DNA of 64,000 bases, from NCBI GenBank assembly GCA_016793065.1, contig JAEULV010000113.1, positions 23,393 to 87,392 on the forward strand. Direction: 5' to 3'. Below are positions 52,841-63,142 of the stretch, piece after piece. Source of the stretch: Hyphomicrobiaceae bacterium (GTDB lineage Bacteria; Pseudomonadota; Alphaproteobacteria; Rhizobiales; Ancalomicrobiaceae). A program made the position numbers and the translations under genes. Within the stretch, counting starts at the first letter, position 1. Each line of letters starts with the position of its first letter. The notes under the pieces are model-generated. The model saw only the letters and a list, made by a program, of their open reading frames with translations, was not told the origin of the DNA and searched no databases.

Positions 52841-54337
52841 TCAGCCTTCGTAATAGTCCTTCACCAGCCGGTCGAGCAGGCGGACGCCCCAGCCGGAGCC
52901 CCAGCTGCGGTTGATGTCGGAATTGGGCGAGGACATGGCCGTGCCGGCGACGTCGAGATGGGCCCAGGTGGTGCCGTTGACGAAGCGCTGGAGGAACTGG
53001 GCGGCGGTGATCGAGCCGGCATTGCGGCCGCCGGTGTTCTTCATGTCGGCGAACTTGCTGTCGATCTGCTTGTCGTAGTCGGCGCCGAGCGGCATGCGCC
53101 AGACGCGCTCGTTGGTGGCCTTGCCGGCGGCGGTGATGCGCTCGGCCAGGGTATCGTCATTGGCGAACAGGCCGGCATGCTCTTGGCCGAGGGCGACGAG
53201 GATGGCGCCGGTCAGGGTCGCCAGGTCGATCATGAAGGCCGGCTTGAACTTGTCCTGGACGTACCAGAGCATGTCGCAGAGGACGAGGCGGCCCTCGGCA
53301 TCGGTGTTGATGATCTCGATGGTCTGGCCGGACATGGAGGTGACGATGTCGCCGGGGCGCTGGGCGGCGCCGTCGGGCATGTTCTCGACGAGGCCGAGGG
53401 CGCCGATGACGTTGCACCTGGCCTTGCGGCCGGCCAGCGCCCGCATCAGGCCGAGGACGCAGGCGGCGCCGCCCATGTCGCCCTTCATGTCTTCCATGCC
53501 GGCGGCGGGCTTGATGGAGATGCCGCCGGAATCGAACACCACCCCCTTGCCGATGAAGGCGACCGGCTTGTCCTTGTCCTTGCCGCCGTTCCAGCGCAGG
53601 ACGACGAAGCGCGGCGGCCGGGCCGAGCCGACGCCGACGCCGAGATAGGCGTGCATGCCGAGCTTCTTCATCTCCTTCTCGGTGAGGATATCAACCTCGA
53701 CGCCGAGATCGGCAAGCTTCTTGGCCTCGGCGGCGAATTCCGACGGTCCGAGCACGTTGGCCGGCTCGTTGACCAGGTCGCGGGCGAGGATGACGCCCTC
53801 GGCCACCGCCTCGCGCGGGGCATAGGCCTTCTTGGCGGCGGAGTGGCCGTCGAGCGCCAGTGTCAGCTTCAGCGACTTCGGCGCGTCGTCGTCGGACTTC
53901 TTGGTCTTGTACTTGTTGAAATTGAAGGAGCGCAGCACGGCGCCCTGCGCCACCGCGGCGGCGTGGTCGGGCGGCAGGTTCTCGGCGTCGGGGCGCTCGA
54001 GCAGCAGGCAGGCATGGCTCAGCTTCAGCTCGGCGAGCTTGCCGGCGAGGGCGCCGCCGAACTTCAGCCAGGACTCGTCGGTCGCCTCCGCCAGCTTGCC
54101 GACGCCGGCGACGATCACCCGGTCGAGACCGACGCCATGGGGGGCGAGGATATCGAGAAAGCCGTTGGCCTTGCCCTTGAACCCGGCGGCGGCGACGGCG
54201 CGGGCAATGGCACCGCCAGCCGCCAGATCCAGCGCCGCGGCATCGCGACCGAAGCGGCCTTCGTCATCGGTGACGACAACGGCAACGCCGGAATTGGGAA
54301 TGACGGCCTTGGCAAAGGAAACGGAAGCAAGCGACAT
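52841..54337 (-). CDS. pepA: Leucyl aminopeptidase PepA
   Basis: A 498-residue M17 aminopeptidase that removes N-terminal residues, using two metal ions. The C-terminal catalytic domain has the signature [14 protein letters not shown] near residue 345 and the metal-binding [15 protein letters not shown] near residue 270. GGAGG precedes the ATG. Some PepA proteins also bind DNA in site-specific recombination, which cannot be judged here. It is divergent from the lpt cluster, a common arrangement, except for the cyclase gene in between. Confidence 0.97.
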   Translation of the reverse strand: MSLASVSFAKAVIPNSGVAVVVTDDEGRFGRDAAALDLAAGGAIARAVAAAGFKGKANGFLDILAPHGVGLDRVIVAGVGKLAEATDESWLKFGGALAGKLAELKLSHACLLLERPDAENLPPDHAAAVAQGAVLRSFNFNKYKTKKSDDDAPKSLKLTLALDGHSAAKKAYAPREAVAEGVILARDLVNEPANVLGPSEFAAEAKKLADLGVEVDILTEKEMKKLGMHAYLGVGVGSARPPRFVVLRWNGGKDKDKPVAFIGKGVVFDSGGISIKPAAGMEDMKGDMGGAACVLGLMRALAGRKARCNVIGALGLVENMPDGAAQRPGDIVTSMSGQTIEIINTDAEGRLVLCDMLWYVQDKFKPAFMIDLATLTGAILVALGQEHAGLFANDDTLAERITAAGKATNERVWRMPLGADYDKQIDSKFADMKNTGGRNAGSITAAQFLQRFVNGTTWAHLDVAGTAMSSPNSDINRSWGSGWGVRLLDRLVKDYYEG

Positions 54338-54500
54338 AAATCCTCCAAGGGGCGCGCCCGGGCACGGGGGGCATCCGACGGCGGCAAGCGGTCGGCGCCA
54401 CCAAATCAGGTGGGTTGAACCAATGACGTTATCGTGGAAATTCGGGGGTTGCTAGTCCAAGCCGAGCCGGCAAGAACCCTGGTCCCAGGATGCCGGCACC

Positions 54501-55733
54501 TCACCCCACGCACAGGTCGAGGCAGTTGTCCTCGGGGTCAACGACGAGGCCCATGGTGGCGACGCGGTTGCGGCCGGCGCGCTTGGCGGAATAGAGGCAG
54601 GTGTCGGCGGCGGCGACCAGGTCCTCGTAGGTGGTGGCGCCGAGTTCGCCGCTGGCGACGCCGAGGCTGGCGGTGACGCAGGGCTCGACCCGGCTGCCGG
54701 CATGGGGGATGCCGGCATGGGGGATGGCGGCGGCGACGATGCCGGCGCGAATGCGCTCGGCGACATGGGAGGCGGCATCGAGGCCGACGCCCGGCAGCAG
54801 CACGAGGATTTCCTCGCCGCCATAGCGCACCGCCAGATCCTGACGGCTGCGCAGGCACATGCGGACGGCGGAGGCGATGCGCTGCAGGCAGGCATCACCG
54901 GCCGGGTGGCCGTAGTGGTCGTTGTAGCTCTTGAAGTGGTCGACATCGATCATGACGAGGCTGACCGGCATGGCCGTCTCGGACGACGCCCACAGCGACG
55001 CGACCGCCTGTTCGAGGCTGCGGCGATTGGCGAGGCCGGTGAGGACATCGATCCGCGACGCGGTCTCGGCCTGAAGGTGGCGGACGCGGTCGCGCAGGGC
55101 ATAGAGCCAGGCAAGGCGGATGTCGCGATCGAGGTGGAGATTGGCGAAAATGGTCAGGGCGGCGCAGGCGGTGGCCGTCAACGTCATCATCGCGACGATC
55201 GGCGCCGGAATCGCCGGATGGATCAGGCCGACCAGCAGCATGGTGAGAACGGTCAGGATCGACAGGCCGATGGCGATGCGGAAGTCGATGCGCAGGACGA
55301 TGTTGCCGTACATCAGCATCGGCAGGAGGAAATAAAGATAGTGCGCCGAGTAGGGATGGGTCGAGGCGGCGAAGCAGACGAGGATCTGCGCCAGCATGGC
55401 GAGCGGCATGGTCGCGGCGATCCAGTGCCGGCGGCACCAGTTGCCGGTGATGCGCACCTGATGCGAGGCGAAGAACAGCAGCGGCGTGACGACGAAGACG
55501 TGCAGGATCAGCGACAGCCACAGCACATCGGGGACGAGAACCAGATCGGCGACGAGCAGGGTGTTGTAGATGACGGCGGTTTGCGCGGCGGCGGAGGACA
55601 CCTTGCGCGCATGGCTGGTGCCGGTCTCGGCGCGAAAACGGGCCTCGATCGCGCCGGGAAAGGCGACGTTGTGGTTTCGCTGCTGAATCAGCCGTTCGAT
55701 CACGGTTGAATCGATGGCACCCAAGGCGATCAT
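54501..55733 (-). CDS. Membrane-bound diguanylate cyclase (GGEEI)
   Basis: A 410-residue protein. About six membrane segments occupy residues 55-205. The GGDEF-type domain covers about residues 240-400, starting at DVLTGLANRRSLEQ, with DVDHFKSYNDHYGHPAGD and the signature RYGGEEI near residue 320. The final residue is Ile instead of the usual Phe; this change is tolerated in some active cyclases. The RxxD inhibitory site is degenerate (SRQD), so product inhibition may be absent. GGAGGAG precedes ATG 55733. A 15-base tandem repeat is in the gene. Confidence 0.9.
   Translation of the reverse strand: MIALGAIDSTVIERLIQQRNHNVAFPGAIEARFRAETGTSHARKVSSAAAQTAVIYNTLLVADLVLVPDVLWLSLILHVFVVTPLLFFASHQVRITGNWCRRHWIAATMPLAMLAQILVCFAASTHPYSAHYLYFLLPMLMYGNIVLRIDFRIAIGLSILTVLTMLLVGLIHPAIPAPIVAMMTLTATACAALTIFANLHLDRDIRLAWLYALRDRVRHLQAETASRIDVLTGLANRRSLEQAVASLWASSETAMPVSLVMIDVDHFKSYNDHYGHPAGDACLQRIASAVRMCLRSRQDLAVRYGGEEILVLLPGVGLDAASHVAERIRAGIVAAAIPHAGIPHAGSRVEPCVTASLGVASGELGATTYEDLVAAADTCLYSAKRAGRNRVATMGLVVDPEDNCLDLCVG
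54696..54725. repeat. 15-base tandem duplication in the cyclase gene
   Basis: GCCGGCATGGGGGAT occurs twice in direct contact (54696-54710 and 54711-54725). It adds five residues (IPHAG repeated) in the GGDEF domain without breaking the frame, suggesting a slippage event. Confidence 0.85.
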
Positions 55734-56063
55734 GCTACTCCTCCGAAGCACCACGACATTAACCGCCACGGATTGGGGAACCGTTCCCGAATTGCCTCAA
55801 GTTTTACCGATCAGGCGGCATGCCGTTGCGGGATAGCGTTGATTTCCGCAATTTTTTGTCGAGGTACCGGCGGCCAGGCCCGACGCCCGGGTGGCCCGAA
55901 ACCATGGCGCCGGCGCCACAGCGGCGTTAACCTCGAATGATTAAATCCGGTTAACCATGTTTCTTTCAGCGGCATTCATGATACCCGTGCGACGGTGGCA
56001 GGCTCGGCCAGTTTCGCGCGAGCCAGGGGTGAACGCCAACGGGGACCGGGTCGGGACGCGGGA
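55734..56063. other. Divergent promoter region, cyclase / lptF
   Basis: A 330-base non-coding region. It contains TTAACCAT (55951-55958), an alphaproteobacterial CtrA half-site, preceded by TTAA with a 6-base gap. No gene was seen. Confidence 0.4.
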
Positions 56064-57260
56064 ATGAAGCTGATCGAGCGCTACATATTCGGGCGCGTCG
56101 CGGTGGCGTTTTTCATGACGCTCGGCACGTTGACCGGACTTGTATGGATCACGCAGGCGCTGCGTGAGCTCGACCTCATTACCGCCAAGGGTCAGACCAT
56201 CCTCGTCTTCATCCAGCTGACGCTGCTGGCGGTGCCGTTCCTGATCATGGTGATCGCGCCGTTCGCGGTGCTGGCGGCGACGATCTATGTGCTCAATCAT
56301 CTCAACGGCGAGAATGAGCTGGTGGTGATCAACGCCGGCGGCGCATCGCGGCTCGTCGTGCTGAAGCCGCTGATGGTGCTGGCGGTCGGCGTGTCGGTGG
56401 CGACGGCGCTGATGGCGCATGTGGTGGCGCCGATGGCGCTTCGGCAATTGCGCACCGCCAATTCGCTGATCAATGTCGATCTCGTCACCAACATCATCCG
56501 GCCGGGGCGGTTCATCGAGGTGGAGAAGGGCCTGACCTTCCACATCAAGAGCCGGGCGGCGGACGGATCGGTGCGCGGCCTGATGGTCGACGACCTGCGC
56601 GATCCGAATATCGGCTTCACCTATCTGGCGGAGCGGGCGGTGGTGCTCGATACGGTCGACCGGCAATTGCTGGTGATGAGCAACGGCACGATCCAGCGCC
56701 AGACCCATCGCGACGCCGGGCTTTCGATCATTGCCTTCGAGGCCTATGCCTTCGACCTGTCGGACCTGCAGCCGGACGCGCAGAAGCCGGTATTCCGGCC
56801 GAGCGAGCGCTCGACCCTGGACCTGATTTCGCCCGACACCTCGGAAGACTACGTCAAGCGCAATCTCGGCCGGTTTCGCTCGGAACTGCACGACCGCCTG
56901 ACCCAGCCGATGCTGTCGATCGCCTTCGCGATGATCGTGTTCGTGTTTCTCGGCGACGCCCGCACGACGCGCGAGGGTCGCGGCATGGGCATCGTCATGG
57001 CGCTCGTGTTCTGCGCGGCGCTGCGCTTCGGCATGTTCTCGGCGACGTCCAGCGCGGCGACCTCGCTGACGGCGGTGGTGATGCTCTACCTCCTGCCGAT
57101 CGGGGCGATCGTTACCGGGCTGATCCTGTCGGTTTCGTCGAACCGGCTCGACCTGCCGCGGCCGCTGGCGAAACTGGTCGAGGCCGGGTCGGCGTTGGGC
57201 GAGAGGCTGGTCGAGCAGTTGCGGGCGCGGATTCCAGACCGGTTCGGAGGTGCGACATGA
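56064..57260 (+). CDS. lptF: LPS export permease LptF
   Basis: A 398-residue inner-membrane permease of the LptB2FG complex, which moves lipopolysaccharide toward the outer membrane. It has six membrane segments (three near the N-terminus, three after about residue 285) with a periplasmic beta-jellyroll domain between them. The start is MKLIERYIFGRV, typical for LptF. A GGGA stretch precedes the ATG. It overlaps lptG by four bases. Confidence 0.95.
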   Translation: MKLIERYIFGRVAVAFFMTLGTLTGLVWITQALRELDLITAKGQTILVFIQLTLLAVPFLIMVIAPFAVLAATIYVLNHLNGENELVVINAGGASRLVVLKPLMVLAVGVSVATALMAHVVAPMALRQLRTANSLINVDLVTNIIRPGRFIEVEKGLTFHIKSRAADGSVRGLMVDDLRDPNIGFTYLAERAVVLDTVDRQLLVMSNGTIQRQTHRDAGLSIIAFEAYAFDLSDLQPDAQKPVFRPSERSTLDLISPDTSEDYVKRNLGRFRSELHDRLTQPMLSIAFAMIVFVFLGDARTTREGRGMGIVMALVFCAALRFGMFSATSSAATSLTAVVMLYLLPIGAIVTGLILSVSSNRLDLPRPLAKLVEAGSALGERLVEQLRARIPDRFGGAT

Positions 57261-58348
57261 TCGGGCGGACGCTCGGCGTCTACATGGCGCGCAAATTCAC
57301 CTCGATCACCGTCGGCATGCTGATGGCGAGCTTCGTCATCGTGTTCCTCGTCGATTTCGTCGAGCTGGTGCGGCGCGCGGTCGACCGGGAGAGCTTCACC
57401 TGGTCGCTGGCGCTGGCGGCGTCGCTCCTGCGCGTGCCGGTCTATCTGGAACAGGTGATGCCGTTCGCGGTGCTGTTCGGGGCGATCGCCGGGTTCCTGG
57501 CGCTGTCGCGGCGGCTGGAACTGGTGATCATCCGCGCCGCCGGCATTTCGGTGTGGCAGTTCCTGGTGCCGCCGATCCTGGTGGCGGCGCTGCTCGGGGT
57601 GATCGGTACGACCGTCTACAATCCGACCGCGGCGAAGCTGAAGGAACTGTCGGACGACATCACCTTGCGGCTGTTCGGGCAGGAACAGCTGATCGTGGCG
57701 CAGTCGTCGAGCGAGGCGTGGCTGCGGCAGGAGGGCGATGACGGCGAATCGATCATGCATGCGCGCCAGTCGTTCGAGCAGGGGGCACGGCTCGTCGACG
57801 TGGTGGCGCTGACCTTCACGCCGACCGGGGCGCTGCACGAGCGAATCGAGGCGAAGGAAGCCCGGCTCGAGCCGAACAAATGGGTGCTGAAGGACGCGCT
57901 GGTGCGATCGGCCAACAGTGATCCACAGATCTTCAACACCTATATCGTATCAACGCGGCTCTCGACCGAGCAGGTCCGCGAAAGCCTTGCCGCGCCCGAT
58001 GTCGTGCCATTCTGGAAACTGCCGAGATACATCGACATGGCGCAACGCGCGGGATTGCCAGCTTTTCAATATCGCTTGCAATACCAATCACTTCTGGCGC
58101 GACCCTTGCTTTTGTCGGCCATGGTGCTGATCGCGGCGACAGTTTCGTTGCGACTGTTTCGTTTCGGCAACATCGGACGCATGGTTCTCAGTGGCGTGGG
58201 AGCCGGCTTCGTGCTTTATGTCATCACACAGCTCGCCCGGGACCTGGGCGGGGTCGGAATCGTTCCACCAGTCGTCGCCGCATGGTCACCGGCGGTCGTC
58301 GCAACGCTCATGGGGTTCACCATTCTGCTGCACCAGGAGGACGGCTGA
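57257..58348 (+). CDS. lptG: LPS export permease LptG
   Basis: A 363-residue partner of LptF with the same six-segment layout and periplasmic domain (about residues 120-270). It begins IGRTLGVYMARKF, and the pattern LEQVMPFAVLFGAIAGFL near residue 63 is typical of LptG. The ATG overlaps the lptF stop (ATGA). It is followed after 3 bases by lptD. Confidence 0.95.
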   Translation: MIGRTLGVYMARKFTSITVGMLMASFVIVFLVDFVELVRRAVDRESFTWSLALAASLLRVPVYLEQVMPFAVLFGAIAGFLALSRRLELVIIRAAGISVWQFLVPPILVAALLGVIGTTVYNPTAAKLKELSDDITLRLFGQEQLIVAQSSSEAWLRQEGDDGESIMHARQSFEQGARLVDVVALTFTPTGALHERIEAKEARLEPNKWVLKDALVRSANSDPQIFNTYIVSTRLSTEQVRESLAAPDVVPFWKLPRYIDMAQRAGLPAFQYRLQYQSLLARPLLLSAMVLIAATVSLRLFRFGNIGRMVLSGVGAGFVLYVITQLARDLGGVGIVPPVVAAWSPAVVATLMGFTILLHQEDG

Positions 58349-58351
58349 GGC

Positions 58352-60817
58352 ATGAGCGCTCGCGTCCACTCCCGCAACGCCGAAACGCGCCGGACAGGCG
58401 CCGGAGCGCAGCACGGTTGGTGCTTGCGCAACGCTCGCGGCTTGCTCATCGGTGCAACGGCGCTGGCCGGATCGCTGGTCGGCCTTGCCGCGCCATGGGC
58501 GCAGGCACAGCAGGTCGCCGTGCCGGTGGTGCCGGCGCCGGGCCTGCCGATGCCGGAATCGATGCTGCTCGAAGCCGATCAGGCGATCTACGACAATGAC
58601 CGCGATCGGGTGACGGCGAAGGGCAAGGTCGAGATCCACTATCGCGGCAATACGCTGACCGCCGACAACGTCACCTTCGACCGCAAGGGCGGACGGGTGA
58701 TGGCGGAGGGCAATGTGCGGCTGATCGATCCGTCGGGAACGATCGTCACGGCGCAGTCGCTCGACATCACCCAGGATTTCAAGGACGGCTTCGTCCACTC
58801 GCTGACCGTCGACACGGTGCAGCGGACGCGGTTTGTCGCCGAAAGCGCCAAGCGCGAGGGCGGCACGGTCACGACCTTCGAGAAGGGCGTCTACACCGCC
58901 TGCATCAAGTGCCGCGAGACGCCGGACCGGCCGCCGACCTGGCAGCTGAAGTCGGCGAAGATCATCCACGATCAAAAAGAGCAGATGGTCTATTACGAAA
59001 GCGCGCGCTTCGAGTTCCTCGGCGTGCCGCTGATCTATGTGCCGTATTTCTCGCATCCTGACCCATCGGTGCGCCGCAAAACCGGGTTCCTGACGCCGCG
59101 TTTCGTCGGCTCGGACGTGCTCGGCGTCGGCATCCAGTCGTCGTATTTCTGGGCGCCGGTGGAGAACTGGGACGTGACGCTGTCGCCGGCGGCGCTGTCG
59201 CGGCAGGGGCTCTTGATGGACGTCGAGGTGCGCAACGCCACCTCGAACGGCACTTGGGGCCTGCGCGGCGCCGGCATCAGCCAGATGGACCCGGACGCGT
59301 TCAAGGGCACCAGCGGCGACCAGCAGCTGCGCGGCATGCTGCACACCTACGGCCAGTTCCATCTCAACGAAAAATGGACGTTCGGCTGGAGCGGTTCGCT
59401 GATCTCCGACCGGCGCTTCCTCAAGGACTACAAGTTCTCGAACCTGCGCGGCGTATCAAGCGACGAGGCGACGTCGACGATGCATCTGACCGGGCTTGGC
59501 GAGCGCAACTTCTTCGAGGCGCGCGCCTATGCCTTCCAGATCTTCCAGGACAATTACGCGCCGACCCTGCCGAGCCTGGCGCCGGTCGGCTCGAACCTGC
59601 AGGAAAAGCAGCCGTTCGTCGCGCCGGTGATCGACTACAACATGATCTGGGGCGATCCGGTGATGGGCGGCGAACTGTCGTTCAACGCCAATACCACCAC
59701 CGTCACCCGCTTCCGCGGCGATCGGGTGCGGCTGGATCGCAACGGCAACGGCCTGTTCGATCCGGGCGTCGACGTCGACCGGCTGATTGGCGCCGAGGGC
59801 ACCTATTCGCGCTTCACCGCCGAGGTGAAGTGGCGCAAGCAGATCATCGACCAGTTCGGGCAGGTGTTCACGCCGTTCGCCAGCTTCCGGGGCGATCTGT
59901 TCGCCATGCGCAATGTCGACGCGGCGTTCCAGCCGGTCGGCGGCGACCGTGTCGTCGGACGGGCCATGCCGACGATCGGGCTCGACTATCGCTATCCGCT
60001 GCTGATCACCTCGACCTGGGGCCACCAGATCTTCGAGCCGATCGCGCAGATCATCGTTCGCCCGAACGAGCAGCAGGTCGGCCGCGTCGCCAACGAGGAT
60101 GCTCAGAGCCTCGTCTATGACGACACCAACCTGTTCGCCATCGACAAGTTCTCCGGCTACGACCGGGCCGAGGGCGGCACGCGGCTGAATGTCGGAGCGA
60201 ACTATTCGCTGCATCTGGCCAATGGCGCCTCGATGGGCGGCCTGATCGGGCGCTCGTTCATCCTGGCGGGGCGCAATTCGTTCTCGCCGGATCAGCTCCT
60301 GGCGGTCGGCGCCGATTCCGGGCTGGAGACCAAGCGCTCGGATTATGTCGCCCGGCTCTATCTCGATACCGCCACCGGCTTGCGGCTTTCGGCGCGTGGA
60401 CGGTTCGACGCGACGACGTTCGAGGTCAAGCGCGGCGAGTTGCAGGCGACCGGCATCGCCGGGCCGGTGGTGGCGTCGGCGACCTATGCCTATCTGGCGC
60501 CGCAGCCGACGCTCGGCATCGCCGACGTGCGGCAGGATATCCAGGGCGCGGCAAGCGTGCGGCTGTCGGAGACGTGGCGCGTGTTCGGCGCGGTGCGCTA
60601 CGACCTGCAGAACTCGTTCGTGGTCAACTCCACCGTCGGCGTCGGCTATGACGACGACAGCTTCTCGGCCTCGCTGGCCTATGCCCAGGACGCAACGCGG
60701 CTGCGGACGACGACCGGCACGGTGACGCGCGCGCCGACCGAGCACATCGTCTATTTCCGTTTCGGCCTGCGGACCCTCGGCGACAGTCAGGTCAGTTCGT
60801 CGAACGTCTTGCAGTAA
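58352..60817 (+). CDS. lptD: LPS-assembly outer-membrane protein LptD
   Basis: An 821-residue outer-membrane protein that inserts lipopolysaccharide in the outer leaflet. An N-terminal signal is present (about residues 25-52, cleavage near AQA). The OstA/LptA-like beta-jellyroll domain covers about residues 65-200 (LLEADQAIYDNDRDRVTAKG), and the C-terminal beta-barrel follows. Two Cys lie in YTACIKCRE near residue 187. The N-terminus before the signal is long and basic, so a slightly later start is possible. Confidence 0.94.
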   Translation: MSARVHSRNAETRRTGAGAQHGWCLRNARGLLIGATALAGSLVGLAAPWAQAQQVAVPVVPAPGLPMPESMLLEADQAIYDNDRDRVTAKGKVEIHYRGNTLTADNVTFDRKGGRVMAEGNVRLIDPSGTIVTAQSLDITQDFKDGFVHSLTVDTVQRTRFVAESAKREGGTVTTFEKGVYTACIKCRETPDRPPTWQLKSAKIIHDQKEQMVYYESARFEFLGVPLIYVPYFSHPDPSVRRKTGFLTPRFVGSDVLGVGIQSSYFWAPVENWDVTLSPAALSRQGLLMDVEVRNATSNGTWGLRGAGISQMDPDAFKGTSGDQQLRGMLHTYGQFHLNEKWTFGWSGSLISDRRFLKDYKFSNLRGVSSDEATSTMHLTGLGERNFFEARAYAFQIFQDNYAPTLPSLAPVGSNLQEKQPFVAPVIDYNMIWGDPVMGGELSFNANTTTVTRFRGDRVRLDRNGNGLFDPGVDVDRLIGAEGTYSRFTAEVKWRKQIIDQFGQVFTPFASFRGDLFAMRNVDAAFQPVGGDRVVGRAMPTIGLDYRYPLLITSTWGHQIFEPIAQIIVRPNEQQVGRVANEDAQSLVYDDTNLFAIDKFSGYDRAEGGTRLNVGANYSLHLANGASMGGLIGRSFILAGRNSFSPDQLLAVGADSGLETKRSDYVARLYLDTATGLRLSARGRFDATTFEVKRGELQATGIAGPVVASATYAYLAPQPTLGIADVRQDIQGAASVRLSETWRVFGAVRYDLQNSFVVNSTVGVGYDDDSFSASLAYAQDATRLRTTTGTVTRAPTEHIVYFRFGLRTLGDSQVSSSNVLQ

Positions 60818-60838
60818 ACGTGGAAATCGTCCACGTTT
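60816..60838 (+). terminator. Hairpin overlapping the lptD stop
   Basis: AAACGTGGA (60816-60824), loop AATCG, TCCACGTTT (60830-60838) form a perfect 9-bp stem that overlaps the lptD stop codon. With only TTT at the end, attenuation before surA is more likely than full termination. Confidence 0.5.
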
Positions 60839-60949
60839 CGCCACATCAGGCGAGCATGAACGGCTGAGTATCCGATTTTTTCCCGGATCTCGGCGACCCG
60901 TTCGACGACCACGAGCGCCGCCCGCCCTCGATCGACAGAGACCCATTGC

Positions 60950-61942
60950 ATGACCGCTTCGTTTTTCCCGCTTCATCGTCCGCTCCGGCGCGGGCTGGTC
61001 GCTGCCGCCGCCGCCCTCATCCTGTCGACGGCCGGGATCGGGGCCGCCTTGGCGCAATCGACCGTCAAGGCGATCGTCAACGGCGAGCCGGTGACCTCGA
61101 ATGAGATCGCCCAGCGCGCCCGGTTCCTGCGGCTGGTGGACAAGACCATTTCGGGGGACTCGCTGATGCGGGTCGCCACAAACGAGATGATCGAGGAACG
61201 GCTGAAGATGCAGGAGGCGAAGGCGCGCGGCATTTCGGCAACCGATGCCCAGGTGGAAGCGGCCTATGCCGGCATCGGCCAGCGGGTGAAGCTGTCGCCG
61301 GCGCAGCTCGGCATGGCGCTCGGTCAGGCCGGGGTCGATCCGAGCACGCTGAAGAACCGGCTGCGCGGCCAGATCGTCTGGCAGCAGTTGGTGATGAACC
61401 GGTTCCGGGCGACGGTGCGCATTTCCGATCAGGACGTGGTGGCGGCGCTGCAGGTGCAGAACACCAAGCCGGCGGCTCCCGGCGCCAAGCCGGCGGCGGG
61501 TGGTCCGGCGATGACGACCGAATATACCCTGAAGCAGGTGATCTTCGTCATTCCAGCGGCACAGCGGGCGGCCCTGGCGCCGGCGCGCATCCGCGAGGCG
61601 GAAGCGCTGCGGGCCAAGGTCACGTCCTGCGACACGCTGGAAGCGGAGGCCAAGGCCTTCAAGGAAGTGGTGGTGAAGAATGCCGGCCGGCGCATCGACG
61701 CCGAGTTGCCGGGCAACTACCAGGAAATGCTGAAGGACGTTCCCGTCGGCAAGCTGACCAAGCCGGCGCCGAATGCCTCGGGGCTGGAAATGATCGCCAT
61801 TTGCGATCGCAAGGAAATCCAGTCGGACGCCGGCCAGCGCGCCAAGATCGAGGACGACCTGCGCCAGAAAGAGGGCGAGATGGTCGCCCGGCGCTACATC
61901 AACGAATTGAAGCAGGCCGCCGTCATTGAAATGAAGAAGTGA
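60950..61942 (+). CDS. surA: SurA-like periplasmic chaperone/peptidyl-prolyl isomerase
   Basis: A 330-residue protein with a signal peptide (residues about 1-35, cleavage near ALAQ). The SurA N-terminal domain follows (VKAIVNGEPVTSNEIAQRARFL, then MIEERLKMQEAKARGI). A single divergent parvulin-like region occupies about residues 185-310. SurA helps fold outer-membrane proteins including LptD, which fits its place just downstream. It is shorter than E. coli SurA, which has two isomerase domains. Confidence 0.88.
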   Translation: MTASFFPLHRPLRRGLVAAAAALILSTAGIGAALAQSTVKAIVNGEPVTSNEIAQRARFLRLVDKTISGDSLMRVATNEMIEERLKMQEAKARGISATDAQVEAAYAGIGQRVKLSPAQLGMALGQAGVDPSTLKNRLRGQIVWQQLVMNRFRATVRISDQDVVAALQVQNTKPAAPGAKPAAGGPAMTTEYTLKQVIFVIPAAQRAALAPARIREAEALRAKVTSCDTLEAEAKAFKEVVVKNAGRRIDAELPGNYQEMLKDVPVGKLTKPAPNASGLEMIAICDRKEIQSDAGQRAKIEDDLRQKEGEMVARRYINELKQAAVIEMKK

Positions 61943-62128
61943 CCGGAACGGCGGAAGGCGGCCGTCGACGCACCCAGCCGGCACGCGCGCACGTTATGCA
62001 CCGCATTGCGGTTACGGATGACCGGTATCGATCCGTCAGGGGACTTGCCAATTGAGCCGCAGGCCATAAGAAAGTCTGCGTATGCTTCGGCGTGGCGCCG
62101 GAGCGAGTCGAACCGGATCGAGGTCGCC

Positions 62129-63139
62129 GTGACATCCTTGCCGATAGCCATGACGATGGGGGAGCCGGGCGGCATCGGACCGGATATCACCTTGATGACC
62201 TGGGCGGCGCGGGCGGAACGCCGGTTGCCGCCGTTCTACGTGATCGCCGATCCGGCGATGCTGGCGGGGCGGGCCTCGCCGCTGGGGCTGTCGGTGCCGA
62301 TCGCGGTGACCACCCCCGACATGGCGGCCGAGTTGTTCGACGAGGCGCTGCCGGTCGTCGATCCCGGCGTGATGCTGGTCGCCAAGCCGGGCATCGCCGA
62401 CAGCGCCGATGCCAGCGCGGTTATCCGTTCGATCGAAATGGCGGTCGAGCATGTCCATGCCGGCCTGGCGGCGGCGGTGGTCACCAATCCGATCCAGAAA
62501 TCATCGCTCTACGCCGCCGGCTTTGGCTATCCGGGGCACACCGAATATCTCGGCTCGCTCGCCGACCAGCTTTGGGGCGGCACCGCGCGGCCGATCATGA
62601 TGATCGCCGGGCCGGAATTGCGGACCGTGCCGATTACCATCCATGTGCCGGTCCGGCAGGTTTCGGCGCTGCTGACCATCGATCTGGTGATCGAAACGGC
62701 CCGGATCGTGGAGGAAGGCATGCGCCGGCAATTCGGGTTGGCGCGGCCGCGGCTGGTGATCGCCGGGCTCAATCCGCATGCGGGCGAGGATGGCAGCATC
62801 GGCACCGAGGATCGCGACGTGATCGCGCCGGCGGTGGCGCGGCTGCGGGCGGACGGCATCGATGTGCGCGGGCCGCTCGCCGCCGATACGCTGTTCCATG
62901 CGGCGGCGCGGGCGACCTACGACGTCGCGCTGTGTCCGACCCACGATCAGGCGCTCATCCCGGCCAAGACGCTGGCGTTCGACGACGGCGTCAACGTCAC
63001 GCTGGGGCTGCCGTTCGTGCGCACATCGCCGGATCACGGCACGGCGCTCGGCATTGCCGGCACCGGGCAGGCCAATCCGGCGAGCCTGATCCATGCATTG
63101 CGGCTGGCGCGGCAGATGTCGGCCGCCGGCGAGGGCTAG
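62129..63139 (+). CDS. pdxA: 4-hydroxythreonine-4-phosphate dehydrogenase PdxA
   Basis: A 336-residue enzyme of the DXP-dependent pyridoxal phosphate pathway. The N-terminal motif GEPGGIGPDI, metal His residues in PGHTEYLGSL near residue 136, the segment LNPHAGEDG near 212 and PTHDQALIPAKT near 272 match PdxA. The start is uncertain. GTG 62129 has GAGG 6 bases upstream and gives a normal length; a longer in-frame form from 62006 would add non-homologous residues. Confidence 0.93.
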   Translation: MTSLPIAMTMGEPGGIGPDITLMTWAARAERRLPPFYVIADPAMLAGRASPLGLSVPIAVTTPDMAAELFDEALPVVDPGVMLVAKPGIADSADASAVIRSIEMAVEHVHAGLAAAVVTNPIQKSSLYAAGFGYPGHTEYLGSLADQLWGGTARPIMMIAGPELRTVPITIHVPVRQVSALLTIDLVIETARIVEEGMRRQFGLARPRLVIAGLNPHAGEDGSIGTEDRDVIAPAVARLRADGIDVRGPLAADTLFHAAARATYDVALCPTHDQALIPAKTLAFDDGVNVTLGLPFVRTSPDHGTALGIAGTGQANPASLIHALRLARQMSAAGEG

Positions 63140-63142
63140 GGC

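Noticed and set aside
59456..61984. 842-codon minus-strand frame
   Set aside because: It is antisense to lptD and surA, whose families are certain. Its composition is typical of a shadow frame.
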